Assembly (NCBI GenBank): GCA_010093685.1
Contig: MU006229.1
Coordinates: 682,001-746,000, forward strand
DNA length: 64,000 nucleotides
Reading direction: 5' to 3'
Source of the DNA: Ophiobolus disseminans
Lineage: Eukaryota > Ascomycota > Dothideomycetes > Pleosporales > Phaeosphaeriaceae
Below, in pieces: positions 31,399-41,165 of this stretch. Every line of letters starts with the position of its first letter. Position 1 is the stretch's first letter. Both the position numbers and the translations under genes were made by a program. The notes under the pieces were generated by a model. That model was not told where the DNA came from. It saw only the letters and a list, made by a program, of their open reading frames with translations, and ran no database searches.

Positions 31399-33576
31399 AT
31401 GCATCGCAGGTCGTCCGTGTTGTCGTACCGCCCGAAGACGTCTTCTGCCCTCGACGACGACCACACCACCACTCCCAGCGGCCATACCATGAAGCGGACC
31501 GCCTCGCAGACCTTTGCCCCCTCGCAACACGATGCAAGAGACGCGGGCATGCTCGGCGCCGTGACCGAGGGCTCCCTGTACGCCGACGCCGGCGCCGCCC
31601 ACTCGCACCATTCACACACAAACTCCCTCTCGCGCGCATTGGGCGCCGTCGCGCACCCATTCACACGCACCAAGACCCGCCGCCGACTGTCGTCCCTCCC
31701 CTCCTCCTCCAATGCCCCTCGCCGCCGCGGCTCCATACAGAGCTTCATCGACCATCTCCCCTCGTCAACCGCGACCCGTAAACCAAGCATGGAGCAACAG
31801 CGCCTGCCACTGCAGCACCAAGACTCTGGCATCCCCTCGTACCCCCTGCAACTCAACCCCCACAACAGGTCCACCTTCTACAAGCGCCTCAACAGCATGC
31901 GGAGACGCCCGGCCGCTTCAGGTCCCTCGGGGGAGCAGCCCGTCTTCTTCACCACATATCCCAGCCCACCAGCCCCAGGGGCAGCAGCAAGACAAGCCGC
32001 GGCCGCTGCCAACCAGGACCGCCACAACCAGCAACGGCGCGAGCAGGAGCTCGACCACACGCACCGCTTCATCAATGGCCTGCTCCCTGCGTCCGTCCGC
32101 GATGGCGAGATCAAGGACGATGAGAGCGGCATTGACATGACCTGCGCCTCGGACACTGTGCGCGCCGACAGTGTCACCGATAAGAAGATGAGTATGTGGC
32201 CCTTTCTATCCGGTCATCCCAACTCAACAGCGACGCTAACTTGTTCAGTGGACCCCTTCGAACGCCTTCCAGCTGAACTCGCAACAGCCGTTCTCTCCAA
32301 CCTCGACGCAACATCCCTCGTCAGTGCCGAGTCAGTCTCCCACGGCTGGAAGAAGCTGGCCTCCTCGCCGCACGTCTGGCGCAACGTCTTCCTCCGCAAG
32401 TTCGAGCCAGAGGTCCACGTCTCGCCAGCACCAATTCAGATGGGTGGCACCGGTATTGGCTCAAAGATACACGGTCACCCCGCGCCCGGCCAACAATGGA
32501 AAGAGATGTACGCAGCACGGACGGAGATCAACAAGAAGTGGAAGGCTGGCGCGCCCGCTGCCGTCTACATGAACGGGCACACCGATAGCGTCTACTGCTG
32601 CCAGTTTGATGAGACCAAGGCCATCACCGGATCCCGCGACCGAACTATCCGCGTATGGGACTTGAAGACGTACCAGTGTATCAAGGTGTATGGTGGACCC
32701 AACCATCGCCCACAACCCAACACCCCTCCACCTATGGAAGAGCGACCCGAGCGTGTTGTCAGCCATCCATCCCTGAACGGCAGCTGGGCCGGAAACCAGA
32801 TCTACTGCATCCCTTCAGATTACCACGATGCTTCCATCCTGTGCCTCCAATACGACGACGAAATCATGGTCACGGGATCGTCAGACTATACCTGCATTGT
32901 CTGGGACGTCACCGGCGACGAGTACATTCCCATGCACCGCCTGCGTGGCCATGAAGCCGGCGTTCTCGACGTCTGCCTCGACGACAAATACATCATCTCG
33001 TGCTCCAAGGACGCCATGATCAAAGTCTGGGACCGCAAAACCGGAGTCTGCATCCGCACTCTCAAAGGCCACCGCGGGCCTGTGAACGCCGTCCAACTCC
33101 GCGGCAACTTCCTCGTCTCAGCATCCGGCGACGGCGTCGCCAAGCTCTGGAATCTCGAAACCGGCGTATCAATCAAGGACTTCCCATCAGAAGACCGCGG
33201 CCTCGCGGCTGTCGAGTTCTCCGACGACGCAAAGTACATCCTCGCCGGCGGAAACGACCACGTCGTGTACAAATTCGACGCTGCAACCGGCAACCTTGTA
33301 CATTCCCGCGTTAAGCACGAAGGCCTCGTGCGCTCCCTTTTTCTAGACGCTTTCAACGGCCGCATAATATCCGGCTCGTACGATCAGAGTATTCAAGTCA
33401 GCGATTACGATACTGGACTCCCGTTTGCGACGTACAAGAATTGGACGACGAGTTGGATTTTATCTGCGAAATCTGATTACAGGAGAGTTGTGGCGACGAG
33501 TCAGGATGGGCGTATTTTGATACTGGATTTTGGGTGGGATGTGGCGGGAAGGGGATTACTTGTCGGGCATACGTAA
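31399..33576 (+). CDS. F-box/WD40 repeat protein (SCF substrate receptor)
   Basis: Model join(31399..32191, 32249..33576), 706 residues. The 57 bp phase-1 intron (donor GTATGT, branch CGCTAAC, acceptor TTGTTCAG) has no stop and a length divisible by 3, so retention would add 19 residues. The N-terminal 260 residues are Ser/His/Arg-rich and disordered. The F-box lies at about 266-316 (DPFERLPAELATAVLSNLDA, then VSHGWKKLASSPHVWRNVF). Seven WD repeats follow from about 370, with GHTDSVYCCQFDETKAITGS, GSSDYTCIVWD, CSKDAMIKVWD, SASGDGVAKLWN. Such proteins recruit phosphorylated substrates to SCF ligases; the target is unknown. A GTAAGT overlaps the stop at 33573, with a possible acceptor at 33641-33644; that splice would end the protein GHTVFA instead of GHT. 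Confidence 0.87.
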   Translation: MHRRSSVLSYRPKTSSALDDDHTTTPSGHTMKRTASQTFAPSQHDARDAGMLGAVTEGSLYADAGAAHSHHSHTNSLSRALGAVAHPFTRTKTRRRLSSLPSSSNAPRRRGSIQSFIDHLPSSTATRKPSMEQQRLPLQHQDSGIPSYPLQLNPHNRSTFYKRLNSMRRRPAASGPSGEQPVFFTTYPSPPAPGAAARQAAAAANQDRHNQQRREQELDHTHRFINGLLPASVRDGEIKDDESGIDMTCASDTVRADSVTDKKMSMWPFLSGHPNSTATLTCSVDPFERLPAELATAVLSNLDATSLVSAESVSHGWKKLASSPHVWRNVFLRKFEPEVHVSPAPIQMGGTGIGSKIHGHPAPGQQWKEMYAARTEINKKWKAGAPAAVYMNGHTDSVYCCQFDETKAITGSRDRTIRVWDLKTYQCIKVYGGPNHRPQPNTPPPMEERPERVVSHPSLNGSWAGNQIYCIPSDYHDASILCLQYDDEIMVTGSSDYTCIVWDVTGDEYIPMHRLRGHEAGVLDVCLDDKYIISCSKDAMIKVWDRKTGVCIRTLKGHRGPVNAVQLRGNFLVSASGDGVAKLWNLETGVSIKDFPSEDRGLAAVEFSDDAKYILAGGNDHVVYKFDAATGNLVHSRVKHEGLVRSLFLDAFNGRIISGSYDQSIQVSDYDTGLPFATYKNWTTSWILSAKSDYRRVVATSQDGRILILDFGWDVAGRGLLVGHT

Positions 33577-34168
33577 GTCCGAGGTGGATATTCATTATTT
33601 GGGAGTCATTTTAAAAAGGGGACCTGAGTGTTGTGTTTTTGTAGAGTGTTTGCATAGCGCGCATTTTTTTTCTTTTTGGTCGTCCACCTTTTTAGCATTG
33701 TCACAGCGGATCTATCAACCATCTGGCTTTTTTCGCATTCTCTTTTTTTTGGGGGCAGTGTTGCGCTGCTTGCGACATGCATCATTTGTTGGATCATACT
33801 AGACTTTCCTTTTGGATATCCGAGTTGTTGTATATGTGTTTGGAAGGGCTGAGGCTCTTGGTATGGTGGTTGTAGAAGGGTTGTAATATAAGACATGTTC
33901 GACGCCCATTCTTTGCGTTGAGGAACATGTATGTAGATGTTGTATACATTGGGATCATGAATGATGTCTAGATTGTGTGACGTGAATTGGGTCCATGAAT
34001 TGACCATGGTCTTGCACCTCGCATCGTTAAGCCTCGTGATCTCTTTACTACATTCGACATGTGGGCAACCTATCAAGCCTCGGCTCGAATAATCGACCAA
34101 ACCAGCTAATGTTCATTAAATATGTTTATTCTTGCTCTCATTTCCGTCACCGTTCAAGCAGCACACTA
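33577..34168. other. Convergent 3' intergenic region
   Basis: T-rich runs (TTTTTTTCTTTTT near 33665, TTTTTTTT near 33744) and no gene. It should hold the 3' ends of the F-box/WD40 and AP-3 mu genes. Confidence 0.5.
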
Positions 34169-35848
34169 TCAGCACCTCGCCTCCACCCCCCTCCGACTCA
34201 CACAGAGATACTTGACCCCCTTGTACGGCGTGACCCCACTCCCCAACCCCTTACTCCTCTTATGATCGAGATTCAGACTCTCGACCTTGATGCCGCTCGC
34301 AAGCCAGCCCTTGACACTGAAGCTAACTGTCGCACACGACGGCATGAGGACTTTATTCCGCTTCGCATAGTCAATCTTTCGGGGCTCTGTCTTCGTCTTC
34401 TCTTGCTGCGACGGAGTCTGCTCGTCGTCGTAGTCATATGTGCCCGTAGCGAACGGAGCAGGTTCGCTTTCGGCTGTTTCGTCTTCCTGCCCAATGACGG
34501 TGCCGCGCAACGTTGCTGTAGCGCCCACGCCGCCGCCGCGGTCTTGTGACATGAGAAGCGAAATCTCACGGCTGCTGATGTGCCATTCGATACTGCGGTC
34601 GCCTGGCGAATATGACGCGTCGCCATTGCCTTTGAGGACGCGGAGGTCGGCGATGTTTCTCACGCCCACGGGGAGCGGGATATGGACGGCCATTTCTTCA
34701 ATTGCGGGTGCGGCAGTTGTGCCGGACGAGGAGAAGCCTGCGCCGCTTATTCCTCGCCCGAGCCCGCCTTTTCCGCCAGTGGAGCTGGAATTTGGGGCAG
34801 GTGATTTGCCGGTGAAGCGTGGGTTGAGCTGTAGCCGGACTTCGAAGTCTGAAGCGGATGGGCCGAGGGAAGGATGAACGGACACGGTGGCGGGTATGTT
34901 GAGTTTTGGGGACGATTTGGCGCTCGCAGATGTGGAGAAGGCGTCGAGGGCAGCGGGTCCAAGCAGGTCTACCTCATAGCCCGCGAGGACAAAGCGGCCG
35001 TCTGGAGGGACGAAGGATAGTTCGCCAGGCCGCTCTTTCCAACGATTTAGTCTGACGCAGGGGTGGAAAACGGGCAGTGCAACTGCGTTCTGTACTCCGC
35101 CAGGACATCCAAGCTGGAGGATCAGATCGGGTACACCGGATACTTTGGCCGTGAAGGCGACGGTGCCATTCGCAATTGCAGAGAGCGGTCGTCCAGATGG
35201 GGAAAGCGTGACCTCCAGAGTCTCGACAATGTCTACATACATCTCATTAGACGTGTGCCGCACATTTGCTCTCCGCCACGGGACTGATGAAGTCGCCTGT
35301 GGGGTGTTTGTCGGCCCTAACCGCGGACTCGGTCGTGAAGCGAGCGAGAAGGGCGTCGCAGAAGGCGTCAACGAACTCGGCGTCGAGCTCGGTAGGCCCA
35401 CTCCGCCGAGCAGACTCTTGATGAAGTTGGGCGCATCGACCACGTCTCGCAGCGCATTCGGCTCCGTACACGCTATTATGCCCCCGTCCACCATCTCGTT
35501 CAGCAGCTGTGCCACTACATCGTAGTGGGCCTCGATCTTGCTTGCTAGCAGGGGCGAGCCGAGAAAGTCCTCGAGCACATCGGCGACGCGGTGGAGGAAC
35601 TCGAGCACCTGCAGCGGTTCGGTATCCGACGAGCAGGGGCAGAGGAAGAGCAGCTGGTCCTGTATGACCGAGTAGAGCAGGGTCGCAGGGTTCGTGTTCG
35701 GGAGGTAGATCAGCGACGGGCGTGGCGCGGCATGGGAGAGGTAGAGCGGGAGCAGCGTGCTGCTGGCGGGCGGGCGGCCGACGTATGAGTGCTCGAGAAG
35801 GGGCGTGTTGTGCTCATCAAAGATGTACAGCGCCTCGACGGTGCTCAT
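34169..35848 (-). CDS. APM3: AP-3 adaptor complex mu subunit (Apm3)
   Basis: One exon, 559 residues from ATG 35848; the frame is open upstream but the N-terminus MSTVEALYIFDEHNTPLLEH fits mu subunits exactly. The longin-like domain covers about 1-150 (SYVGRPPASSTLLPLYL, LLYSVIQDQLLFLCPCSSDT, EPLQVLEFLHRVADVLEDFL). A Ser/Pro linker follows (about 185-225). The mu homology domain starts near 230 (VPWRRANVRHTSNEMYVDIV, then ETLEVTLSPSGRPLSAIANG), continues with GVPDLILQLGCPGG and FVPPDGRFVLAGYEV, and ends YKGVKYLCVSRRGVEARC. AP-3 sorts cargo from Golgi/endosome to the vacuole. A long insertion with Gly-rich and acidic parts (about 390-480) is typical of filamentous fungi. The start codon is 74 bp from a divergent gene. 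Confidence 0.92.
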   Translation of the reverse strand: MSTVEALYIFDEHNTPLLEHSYVGRPPASSTLLPLYLSHAAPRPSLIYLPNTNPATLLYSVIQDQLLFLCPCSSDTEPLQVLEFLHRVADVLEDFLGSPLLASKIEAHYDVVAQLLNEMVDGGIIACTEPNALRDVVDAPNFIKSLLGGVGLPSSTPSSLTPSATPFSLASRPSPRLGPTNTPQATSSVPWRRANVRHTSNEMYVDIVETLEVTLSPSGRPLSAIANGTVAFTAKVSGVPDLILQLGCPGGVQNAVALPVFHPCVRLNRWKERPGELSFVPPDGRFVLAGYEVDLLGPAALDAFSTSASAKSSPKLNIPATVSVHPSLGPSASDFEVRLQLNPRFTGKSPAPNSSSTGGKGGLGRGISGAGFSSSGTTAAPAIEEMAVHIPLPVGVRNIADLRVLKGNGDASYSPGDRSIEWHISSREISLLMSQDRGGGVGATATLRGTVIGQEDETAESEPAPFATGTYDYDDEQTPSQQEKTKTEPRKIDYAKRNKVLMPSCATVSFSVKGWLASGIKVESLNLDHKRSKGLGSGVTPYKGVKYLCVSRRGVEARC

Positions 35849-35922
35849 CTTCTGCAGTGGTGTGGTGGGGTACGTTTTGGCGGGGTGGAAGCTGTGAAGG
35901 CGATGATGCGCCTCCGACAGGG
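35849..35922. promoter_or_regulatory. 74 bp bidirectional start-codon interval (AP-3 mu / DUF4536)
   Basis: 74 bases separate the two divergent ATGs; the AP-3 mu frame remains open across it. The two transcripts must share a promoter or overlap at their 5' ends. Confidence 0.6.
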
Positions 35923-36302
35923 ATGCCCTACCCCGGCTTCCACATAACTTTCGACATCTCGACTCCACCACCGGAACAAAATATGGGGCAGGAAATCACG
36001 ACGCCCACGCTCAAAGAGGCGCTCCAGCAGGACAAAAGGCAGTTTGACGATTGCACGCCCTGTCGCATAGTCGGTACATACACCTCTACACCACCTAAAC
36101 CCGGATACTAAGGCGAAAAGGAAGCGCAACATTCATCGGCCTCGGCGCCTTCACATACGTGTCTGGACACTCGCAGCTCACGGCGAACGAGGCGGCCGTG
36201 CGAGCGAGCAAGAGCATGTTTGGCATGGGGAGCCGGCGAGCGGCCATCACAAGCACGGCGTCGGTCATGGTGGGCTTGGGCGTCTATAGATGGTTCTCAT
36301 AA
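35923..36302 (+). CDS. DUF4536 (DMAC1-like) small mitochondrial membrane protein
   Basis: Model join(35923..36073, 36121..36302), 110 residues. The 47 bp phase-1 intron (donor GTACAT, acceptor AAAAG) joins DDCTPCRIV to GSATFIGLGAFTYVSGHSQL, a signature of the DUF4536 / distal membrane-arm assembly protein 1-like family. The CTPC motif sits just before the first membrane helix (about 51-66) and a second helix lies near 93-109 (AITSTASVMVGLGVYRWF). Family members are small mitochondrial inner-membrane proteins, and the animal relative assists complex I assembly; that role is inferred here. An upstream acceptor (CTAAG) exists in the intron but gives the wrong frame. Confidence 0.82.
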
Positions 36303-36443
36303 CTTGTTGATTACAAAATGCTCACATGGTATCTTGGCTGCCCGAACTCGAAATATCAATGTTCCCAGGGATATCAAACACCACTCTATGCGTCTAAGAA
36401 GCTGCTCCGCCCAATGCATCATAATGTCCGGTCAGACCCTCGC

Positions 36444-37175
36444 TCACGTCATACGCCCTCGCTTTCCTCCGCCCGACGAACCGTCCCGCCGGTCGTTGGA
36501 GGTGTCGACGTTGAAAAAGTCGTGCATCAGCCGTCGCTTCTGACCCGCGCCGTTGCCCAGCTGGAACAGATTCTGGGCCGCCGAGCGCTGGAGCGTTCGT
36601 GACGAGGAGCGGGTCGAGGTGCGGCGCGGGTTGGGGAAGGCACGGCGGGCGGCGGCGGTAAAGTCGCTGACGGCGCTGTCGGTGGTGTTGGTGTTGCTGG
36701 ATGGGTATGCCTGGGGTGCGGAGAAGTGGAAGACGTGGTCCAGCGCCGCCGTGTCTGCGTCCGCGCTCGTCGCCTCCATGTGCACCAGCGGCGGGGCTGA
36801 GTCGGCGCGGTGGGCGGCTTCGACCAGGTTGTGCTCCATGACGGGCGAGGAGCTGCGGGCGCGCTTGTCGTCCACGTCGTCGTCGTCGCTGTCGCTGGTC
36901 GGCTGCTTCGGCAGGGCGCCGTCGAGCCGTTCTGCTGCCCACTGCCGTATCCGCCCGCCCTCGCCCTCGCACATGCCTATCTTCTCTCGGTCCAGGAAGC
37001 CCAGCAGCTCGTCCAGCGCCTCCTGGTAGCCGTCGCTGCGGGCACGGTCGAGGTCGGCAAGCGCGGATTTGTACAGGTTGGTGACGTTCAGGGCGGCGGT
37101 GCGGAACGACTGGTGCACGTCGGGCTGCCGGCGTGTCCTGGGCAGCGATGTGTTGAGGCTGCGCATCGAGTCCAT
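36444..37175 (-). CDS. HAPSTR1/TAPR1-like conserved protein
   Basis: One exon, 243 residues from ATG 37175 (MDSMRSLNTS); the frame is open to 37445 but the extra part looks like leader. Residues about 20-65 hold the conserved block: QSFRTAALNVTNLYKSALAD and RSDGYQEALDELLGFLDREK, resembling the FQNAATAVTNLYK and GYQ motifs of animal HAPSTR1 (C16orf72), a partner of the ubiquitin ligase HUWE1. GGRIRQWAAERLDG follows. The rest is disordered: an acidic DSDDDDVDDKRAR stretch, Ser/Thr/Asn-rich middle, and a basic C-terminus (GAGQKRRLMHDFF, GGGKRGRMT) suggesting nuclear localisation. The family link is by short motif recall and should be treated as tentative. Confidence 0.65.
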   Translation of the reverse strand: MDSMRSLNTSLPRTRRQPDVHQSFRTAALNVTNLYKSALADLDRARSDGYQEALDELLGFLDREKIGMCEGEGGRIRQWAAERLDGALPKQPTSDSDDDDVDDKRARSSSPVMEHNLVEAAHRADSAPPLVHMEATSADADTAALDHVFHFSAPQAYPSSNTNTTDSAVSDFTAAARRAFPNPRRTSTRSSSRTLQRSAAQNLFQLGNGAGQKRRLMHDFFNVDTSNDRRDGSSGGGKRGRMT

Positions 37176-37450
37176 GCTGGCTGCCTCTTTGTTGCCGATG
37201 CGTGGCCGGTGAGAGGGGTTGTTGTGTGGGAGTGTGAAAGTGGGTGTAAGCGTGGTATAAGCACGGGTAAGGGGAGAAGGGGTCCCCAAAGGAGCGTGGT
37301 GGGAGAGGCCGAAGACGGGCGAGGTGGTGAGGCTACGGTTTGGCGGGGAGGGTTGACAGCGCTGGAAGGTGAAGTCTGTGGCACGGGCCCGCCCGGTGGC
37401 GCCAACCACATCAACCGCAACTCCACCTGTCGTCCCAAACACCATGTGAC

Positions 37451-38725
37451 ATGACCTCGCCTGTTGAATGCCTCCCCGTCGAGGTGTTCGACATTATTGC
37501 GTCAGGCCTCGACACGCCTGCGTACCAGCAATTGCGTCTCACATCGCGCCAGCTGCATCTGCTCACTCTGTCGACCTTTGCGAAGCGATGCTTCTCCGAG
37601 CTGACTACAACGCTCGGCTCGCCATCGCTCGATCGCCTCGTCAGGGTCTCCAAGCATGGCTACTTTTGCAAAGCCGTCACGTTTCTGGATATCAAGCTTC
37701 TCAACCATCGCGACTACATGCTGTTGACAAACATACACAAGGTCGGCATATATCCGCCACCAAAGCGTTTTTCCAGCGTTCCTGGCGTTAAGCAGGAACA
37801 CATCAGTAGCGAAGCGACACTGTACGATGATGTCCTGGGACCACAGTACCCGCAGTGTATTACCGCTCGCCTCACTCGCGCCTTGGAGGGCTTCCCAAAT
37901 CTGAAGAGAATACGCTTTCGCGCCCGTTACAATGACCCAAATGTTTGGCGATCCATCGCCATGCCTGAGGGCGACCAAGTCTTCCGCACAAAGTGCTTCC
38001 AGGCTGTTTTCGATGCCATCCTCAAGAGCGAGATACAACTCGAAGACTTCAGCACGGCTAAACAGAAGCGATCCACCATCTTGAGCAAAAGCGCAAGCCT
38101 GGCATATCCGGCATTGCAGTTCCCCTTTTCAACCATGCCGTCACTGCAGCATTGTTTTGCGCGTCTTCAGTCTCTCAAACTGGCAATCGTAGCTGCACAT
38201 AACGGCGACTCGCGAATACCCGGCTGGGAGAACGGGCTGAGCCAGTTCCTCGCTTGCGCGCCAGATCTCAGGAGCCTAACGCTGAGTCTCGATCGCACAC
38301 GGCACGTGTCTCATTATTCTGCAGCCATTATACGCTCTCTCGCCCTGTCATGCCGTCTCGAGGCGCTTGAAAGCTTCCATCTACTCAATTGCTCGCTCCA
38401 CGAGTCTGATTTGATCAAGTATCTCATAACACATGCCAAATCCCTTACTTGTATCAGTCTATCAACCATGCAGCTGCTGACATGGAACTGGGAGACCTTT
38501 TGGACATCGTTGCAGGGTCTTGGTGCATTGCGTCGCGTACATGTTGCGTGTTTAGAAGGAGTGAGAGGTCTCGTTACTTTCCGCTGTGGGAATTCCCTCA
38601 AGTCAAAACTTGTCTTGGACCCACAAAAGGCTGAAAGCTCGATGGGTGAGATGCTGGAAGATCTCGCTGCTGCTGTGCGTGGGGAGGGAAGCTGGGTGCC
38701 CGATGCATTTGGTGGGTCGCTTTAA
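37451..38725 (+). CDS. F-box-like protein with leucine-rich C-terminus
   Basis: One exon, 424 residues from ATG 37451. The N-terminus has an F-box-like helix set: VECLPVEVFDIIASGLDTPA, YQQLRLTSRQLHLLTLSTFA, KRCFSEL (residues about 5-50). The rest has spaced Leu segments typical of fungal F-box proteins (FPNLKRIRFRARYNDP, RLQSLKLAIVAAHNGD, APDLRSLTLSLDRTRH, LEALESFHLLNC, KSLTCISLSTMQLLT). It is probably an SCF substrate receptor with unknown target. The gene is divergent from the HAPSTR1-like gene (275 bp between start codons) and is the last intact gene before an accessory island. Confidence 0.75.
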   Translation: MTSPVECLPVEVFDIIASGLDTPAYQQLRLTSRQLHLLTLSTFAKRCFSELTTTLGSPSLDRLVRVSKHGYFCKAVTFLDIKLLNHRDYMLLTNIHKVGIYPPPKRFSSVPGVKQEHISSEATLYDDVLGPQYPQCITARLTRALEGFPNLKRIRFRARYNDPNVWRSIAMPEGDQVFRTKCFQAVFDAILKSEIQLEDFSTAKQKRSTILSKSASLAYPALQFPFSTMPSLQHCFARLQSLKLAIVAAHNGDSRIPGWENGLSQFLACAPDLRSLTLSLDRTRHVSHYSAAIIRSLALSCRLEALESFHLLNCSLHESDLIKYLITHAKSLTCISLSTMQLLTWNWETFWTSLQGLGALRRVHVACLEGVRGLVTFRCGNSLKSKLVLDPQKAESSMGEMLEDLAAAVRGEGSWVPDAFGGSL

Positions 38726-39117
38726 CACAGAGGAATGCAGTCAGAAGGCAACTCCGCAAATCTACACATCCGCTGTAGTCATGTAGGTGGCAGGATATCT
38801 GCGGTACCTGTTTGTACTTGAGCAAGAAGCTTGCGATGCTCTAGGTCTCCTCTCTCGAGCGGATCAATCGAGAGCTTTTTTGACTCACACGCTGTTGTTC
38901 AACGTTTCAAGGTGGTGACCACCCAAAGAACCGCGGTACACGGATACTTACCTAGGTATGTAGTGGTTGACCCTATAAGTCAGCCCTAATCTGCCTCTGA
39001 ACTTTGGTCTGGATTGGTCACTCGTCCACTACTAGCGCTCCTACCTACCTCTCCTCCCTTCAACACCCACCCTTATAAGTCGCGGCTACCCACCACAAAT
39101 CTCCCTCTTTACAAAAC
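38726..39117. other. Intergenic region with a TACCTAGGTA palindrome
   Basis: No gene. The decamer palindrome lies at 38949-38958. TATAAG-like motifs at about 38972 and 39073 could be remnants of the promoter for the following pseudogene. Confidence 0.5.
38949..38958. repeat. Palindrome TACCTAGGTA (copy 2 of 5)
   Basis: Exact self-complementary decamer in non-coding DNA. Other copies are at 6853, 41156, 41690 and 41721. Confidence 0.9.
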
Positions 39118-40889
39118 ATGAGCTCGAAAAAGTTCGCCCACTGGAACCAGTTCCCGTTCATGACCGCTCCGAGGACAAAATAGTACTCTGCACAGAAACA
39201 ATCGCCGCTTTTCCGACTACCACGCGAGATTCGCGATTCCATATACGACTATTGTGTTCGAGAACTGGAAGGCTACTTCTACGATGGTGAGACGGGGAAA
39301 ATACTCTATCAGCACCCTTCTGTTGAACCCAAGCAGGTGGTTCGTCTCGGCCTGATGATTACTTGCAGGATCGCGGCGGAAGAGATGCAGAAACATCGCG
39401 TTATAGAAGATACACTTCACCACGCGCAGCGAGTTTAGCGACAAGCCTGGGTACCTTGGACTGCAGTCTAGAGCCGGTCGATTCATGTGTCGTAAGTCTT
39501 TCTAAATCTTTCAGAGTTTGAAACAACAGAGCTGAATCGTAATTACTAGTCTCGAAGTACATTCAGATCCACAAAAATCGCATTCCCGTTTGCGTTGCTG
39601 AATTGCTTCAACCCGAAGATCTCCTCGAAATTTACCACAAACACCCTAATGTTGCCCGCGTCATCAAGGAGACTCTTGTTCGAGCCATTCAGAACCAGAC
39701 GGATGATCTGAACGACGACCTCGAAAACCCTTTACGGTACAGCCAATCTTTTGTCGAAGCCGTGCACGATGCACTCGATCGTGCAAAAACACGACATCCA
39801 TCCCAGCTTGCGAGGCTGTCACGGAAGCTATTTGGGCCCACTACATGCCGTCTCCGTACTCCTGTGTTAAGAGAGCCTCAGATGAAACTTTTCGTCGAGG
39901 GAGCTCTCCACGCAGTATTTACTTGGAGGCCGCCTTCGTGGGCAGTTCCGCAAGAAGAAGAAATTGCGGCTCTTGAAGCACTTCTGTGCCAGCCCGGAGA
40001 GTCTGATACGCAGCTACCAGCAACTGATGACGGGGTATATTTCTATCCCGAAATCGACAGTCAAATATCCGCACTTGGATACCGATGGTACTTTTCAGCA
40101 ACAGCTATTGCCATTCACTTCTGTAAGTCATTCGGTGTATATTAACTATCTTTATCGGGAGATAGCGTCCTGATATCCACTTCTTCGAGCGATGTTCATA
40201 CTACAACCCACCTCTGACAGGAAGTGTAGTGCAGCAACCTCCTCAAAAACAAATACAGAACGTACGACATATCATTCTTGAGGAGGATTGTTGGAGTGTC
40301 AACAACCCCGAGCAACAAAGCCAAGGCCTCATCGAGCTCTGCAACGAACACCCCAATTTGGCGATAACCCAACGCATAGGACTGATGCGCAACATCTTTC
40401 CAAATGGCTTTATATCCATCTTCGACTATCATGCCGAAGTTTTTAGTGGGGAAAATTATCTTGAAGCAATACTTATGTGGATGGAAGAAGCAAAATCCTT
40501 GTTCGAACAAGGAATGCCCAGAGGTAGTTTCCAGCTCATCATTGATGTTACAACAGAAGAGGCGGCATGGGGTTGGGAGATTATGAGGATCGCTGCCAAA
40601 CTACAAGATGGTATGAAGGATTGGTGTCGTGCATGGGATTCGTCCCCATAAGGTTCGGAACGATGGACAGTATCCATGCAGTCGTTTGGGCATGCCATGG
40701 AATCTGCTACCGGGCTACTCATCGATGATCCGGGACATCATCCAAGGAACATCGTTCATTCGCTTAGAGGGACATGTGGGAGAACTTTGGGACGAAGGCA
40801 TGGAGCTTCAGAGGACCAGAGATTGGACCCTGGCGCAGTGGAGAAAGAATGGGGCGAAAACGTCGTCAGTTCTCTCCAAGATGCTGTGA
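39118..40889 (+). pseudogene. Decayed hypothetical protein gene, copy 1 of a tandem pair
   Basis: ATG 39118 begins MSSKKFAHWNQFPFM, then a TAG at 39181-39183 interrupts the frame, which continues with LFRLPREIRDSIYDYCVREL. Near 39390 the homologous sequence moves to another frame (KIHFTTRSEFSDKPGYLGLQ, then SRAGRFMC) and meets a TAG at 39404-39406. An intron-like segment follows (GTAAGTC to ATTACTAG, about 39491-39549), then a clean exon 39550-40122 (SKYIQIHKNRIPVCVAELLQ and on to YRWYFSATAIAIHF). Another intron-like segment and an open stretch (about 40229-40651) follow. The end shifts frame once more: MPWNLLPGYSSMIRDIIQGT aligns with the end of copy 2. The LPRExRDxIYxYCV start is that of a Pleosporales family of unknown function. 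It has at least two stops and two frameshifts, so it is not functional as read. Confidence 0.75.
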
Positions 40890-41155
40890 GTAACCAGAGT
40901 GTGCGACAAAAATACAGCCCTGAGCCGTGCGGAATGAAGTCTACGATGAAGGTCGTAAGGAATGGCAAGATCATTCAAGAGAGTTACCGATTGCACTAGG
41001 AGAGTCTGATATGCACTAGATGGGTAAGACGGGCACTATGAGAGTCTATGGTATTTAATTCCACATTTGACGTAATTGATTTGGAACATGTCTCATTCAG
41101 TTTCGACCTAAGATGGAGCGCAGCGAAGCCACTCGCTAATAATATACACATGCAG

Positions 41156-41165
41156 TACCTAGGTA
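41156..41165. repeat. Palindrome TACCTAGGTA (copy 3 of 5)
   Basis: This copy is extended to the 12-base palindrome GTACCTAGGTAC. It lies between the two tandem pseudogenes. Confidence 0.9.

Noticed and set aside
33660..33760. T-rich runs considered as a possible RNA polymerase III terminator or ncRNA end
   Set aside because: They lie in the 3' region of a protein gene and no structured RNA precedes them.
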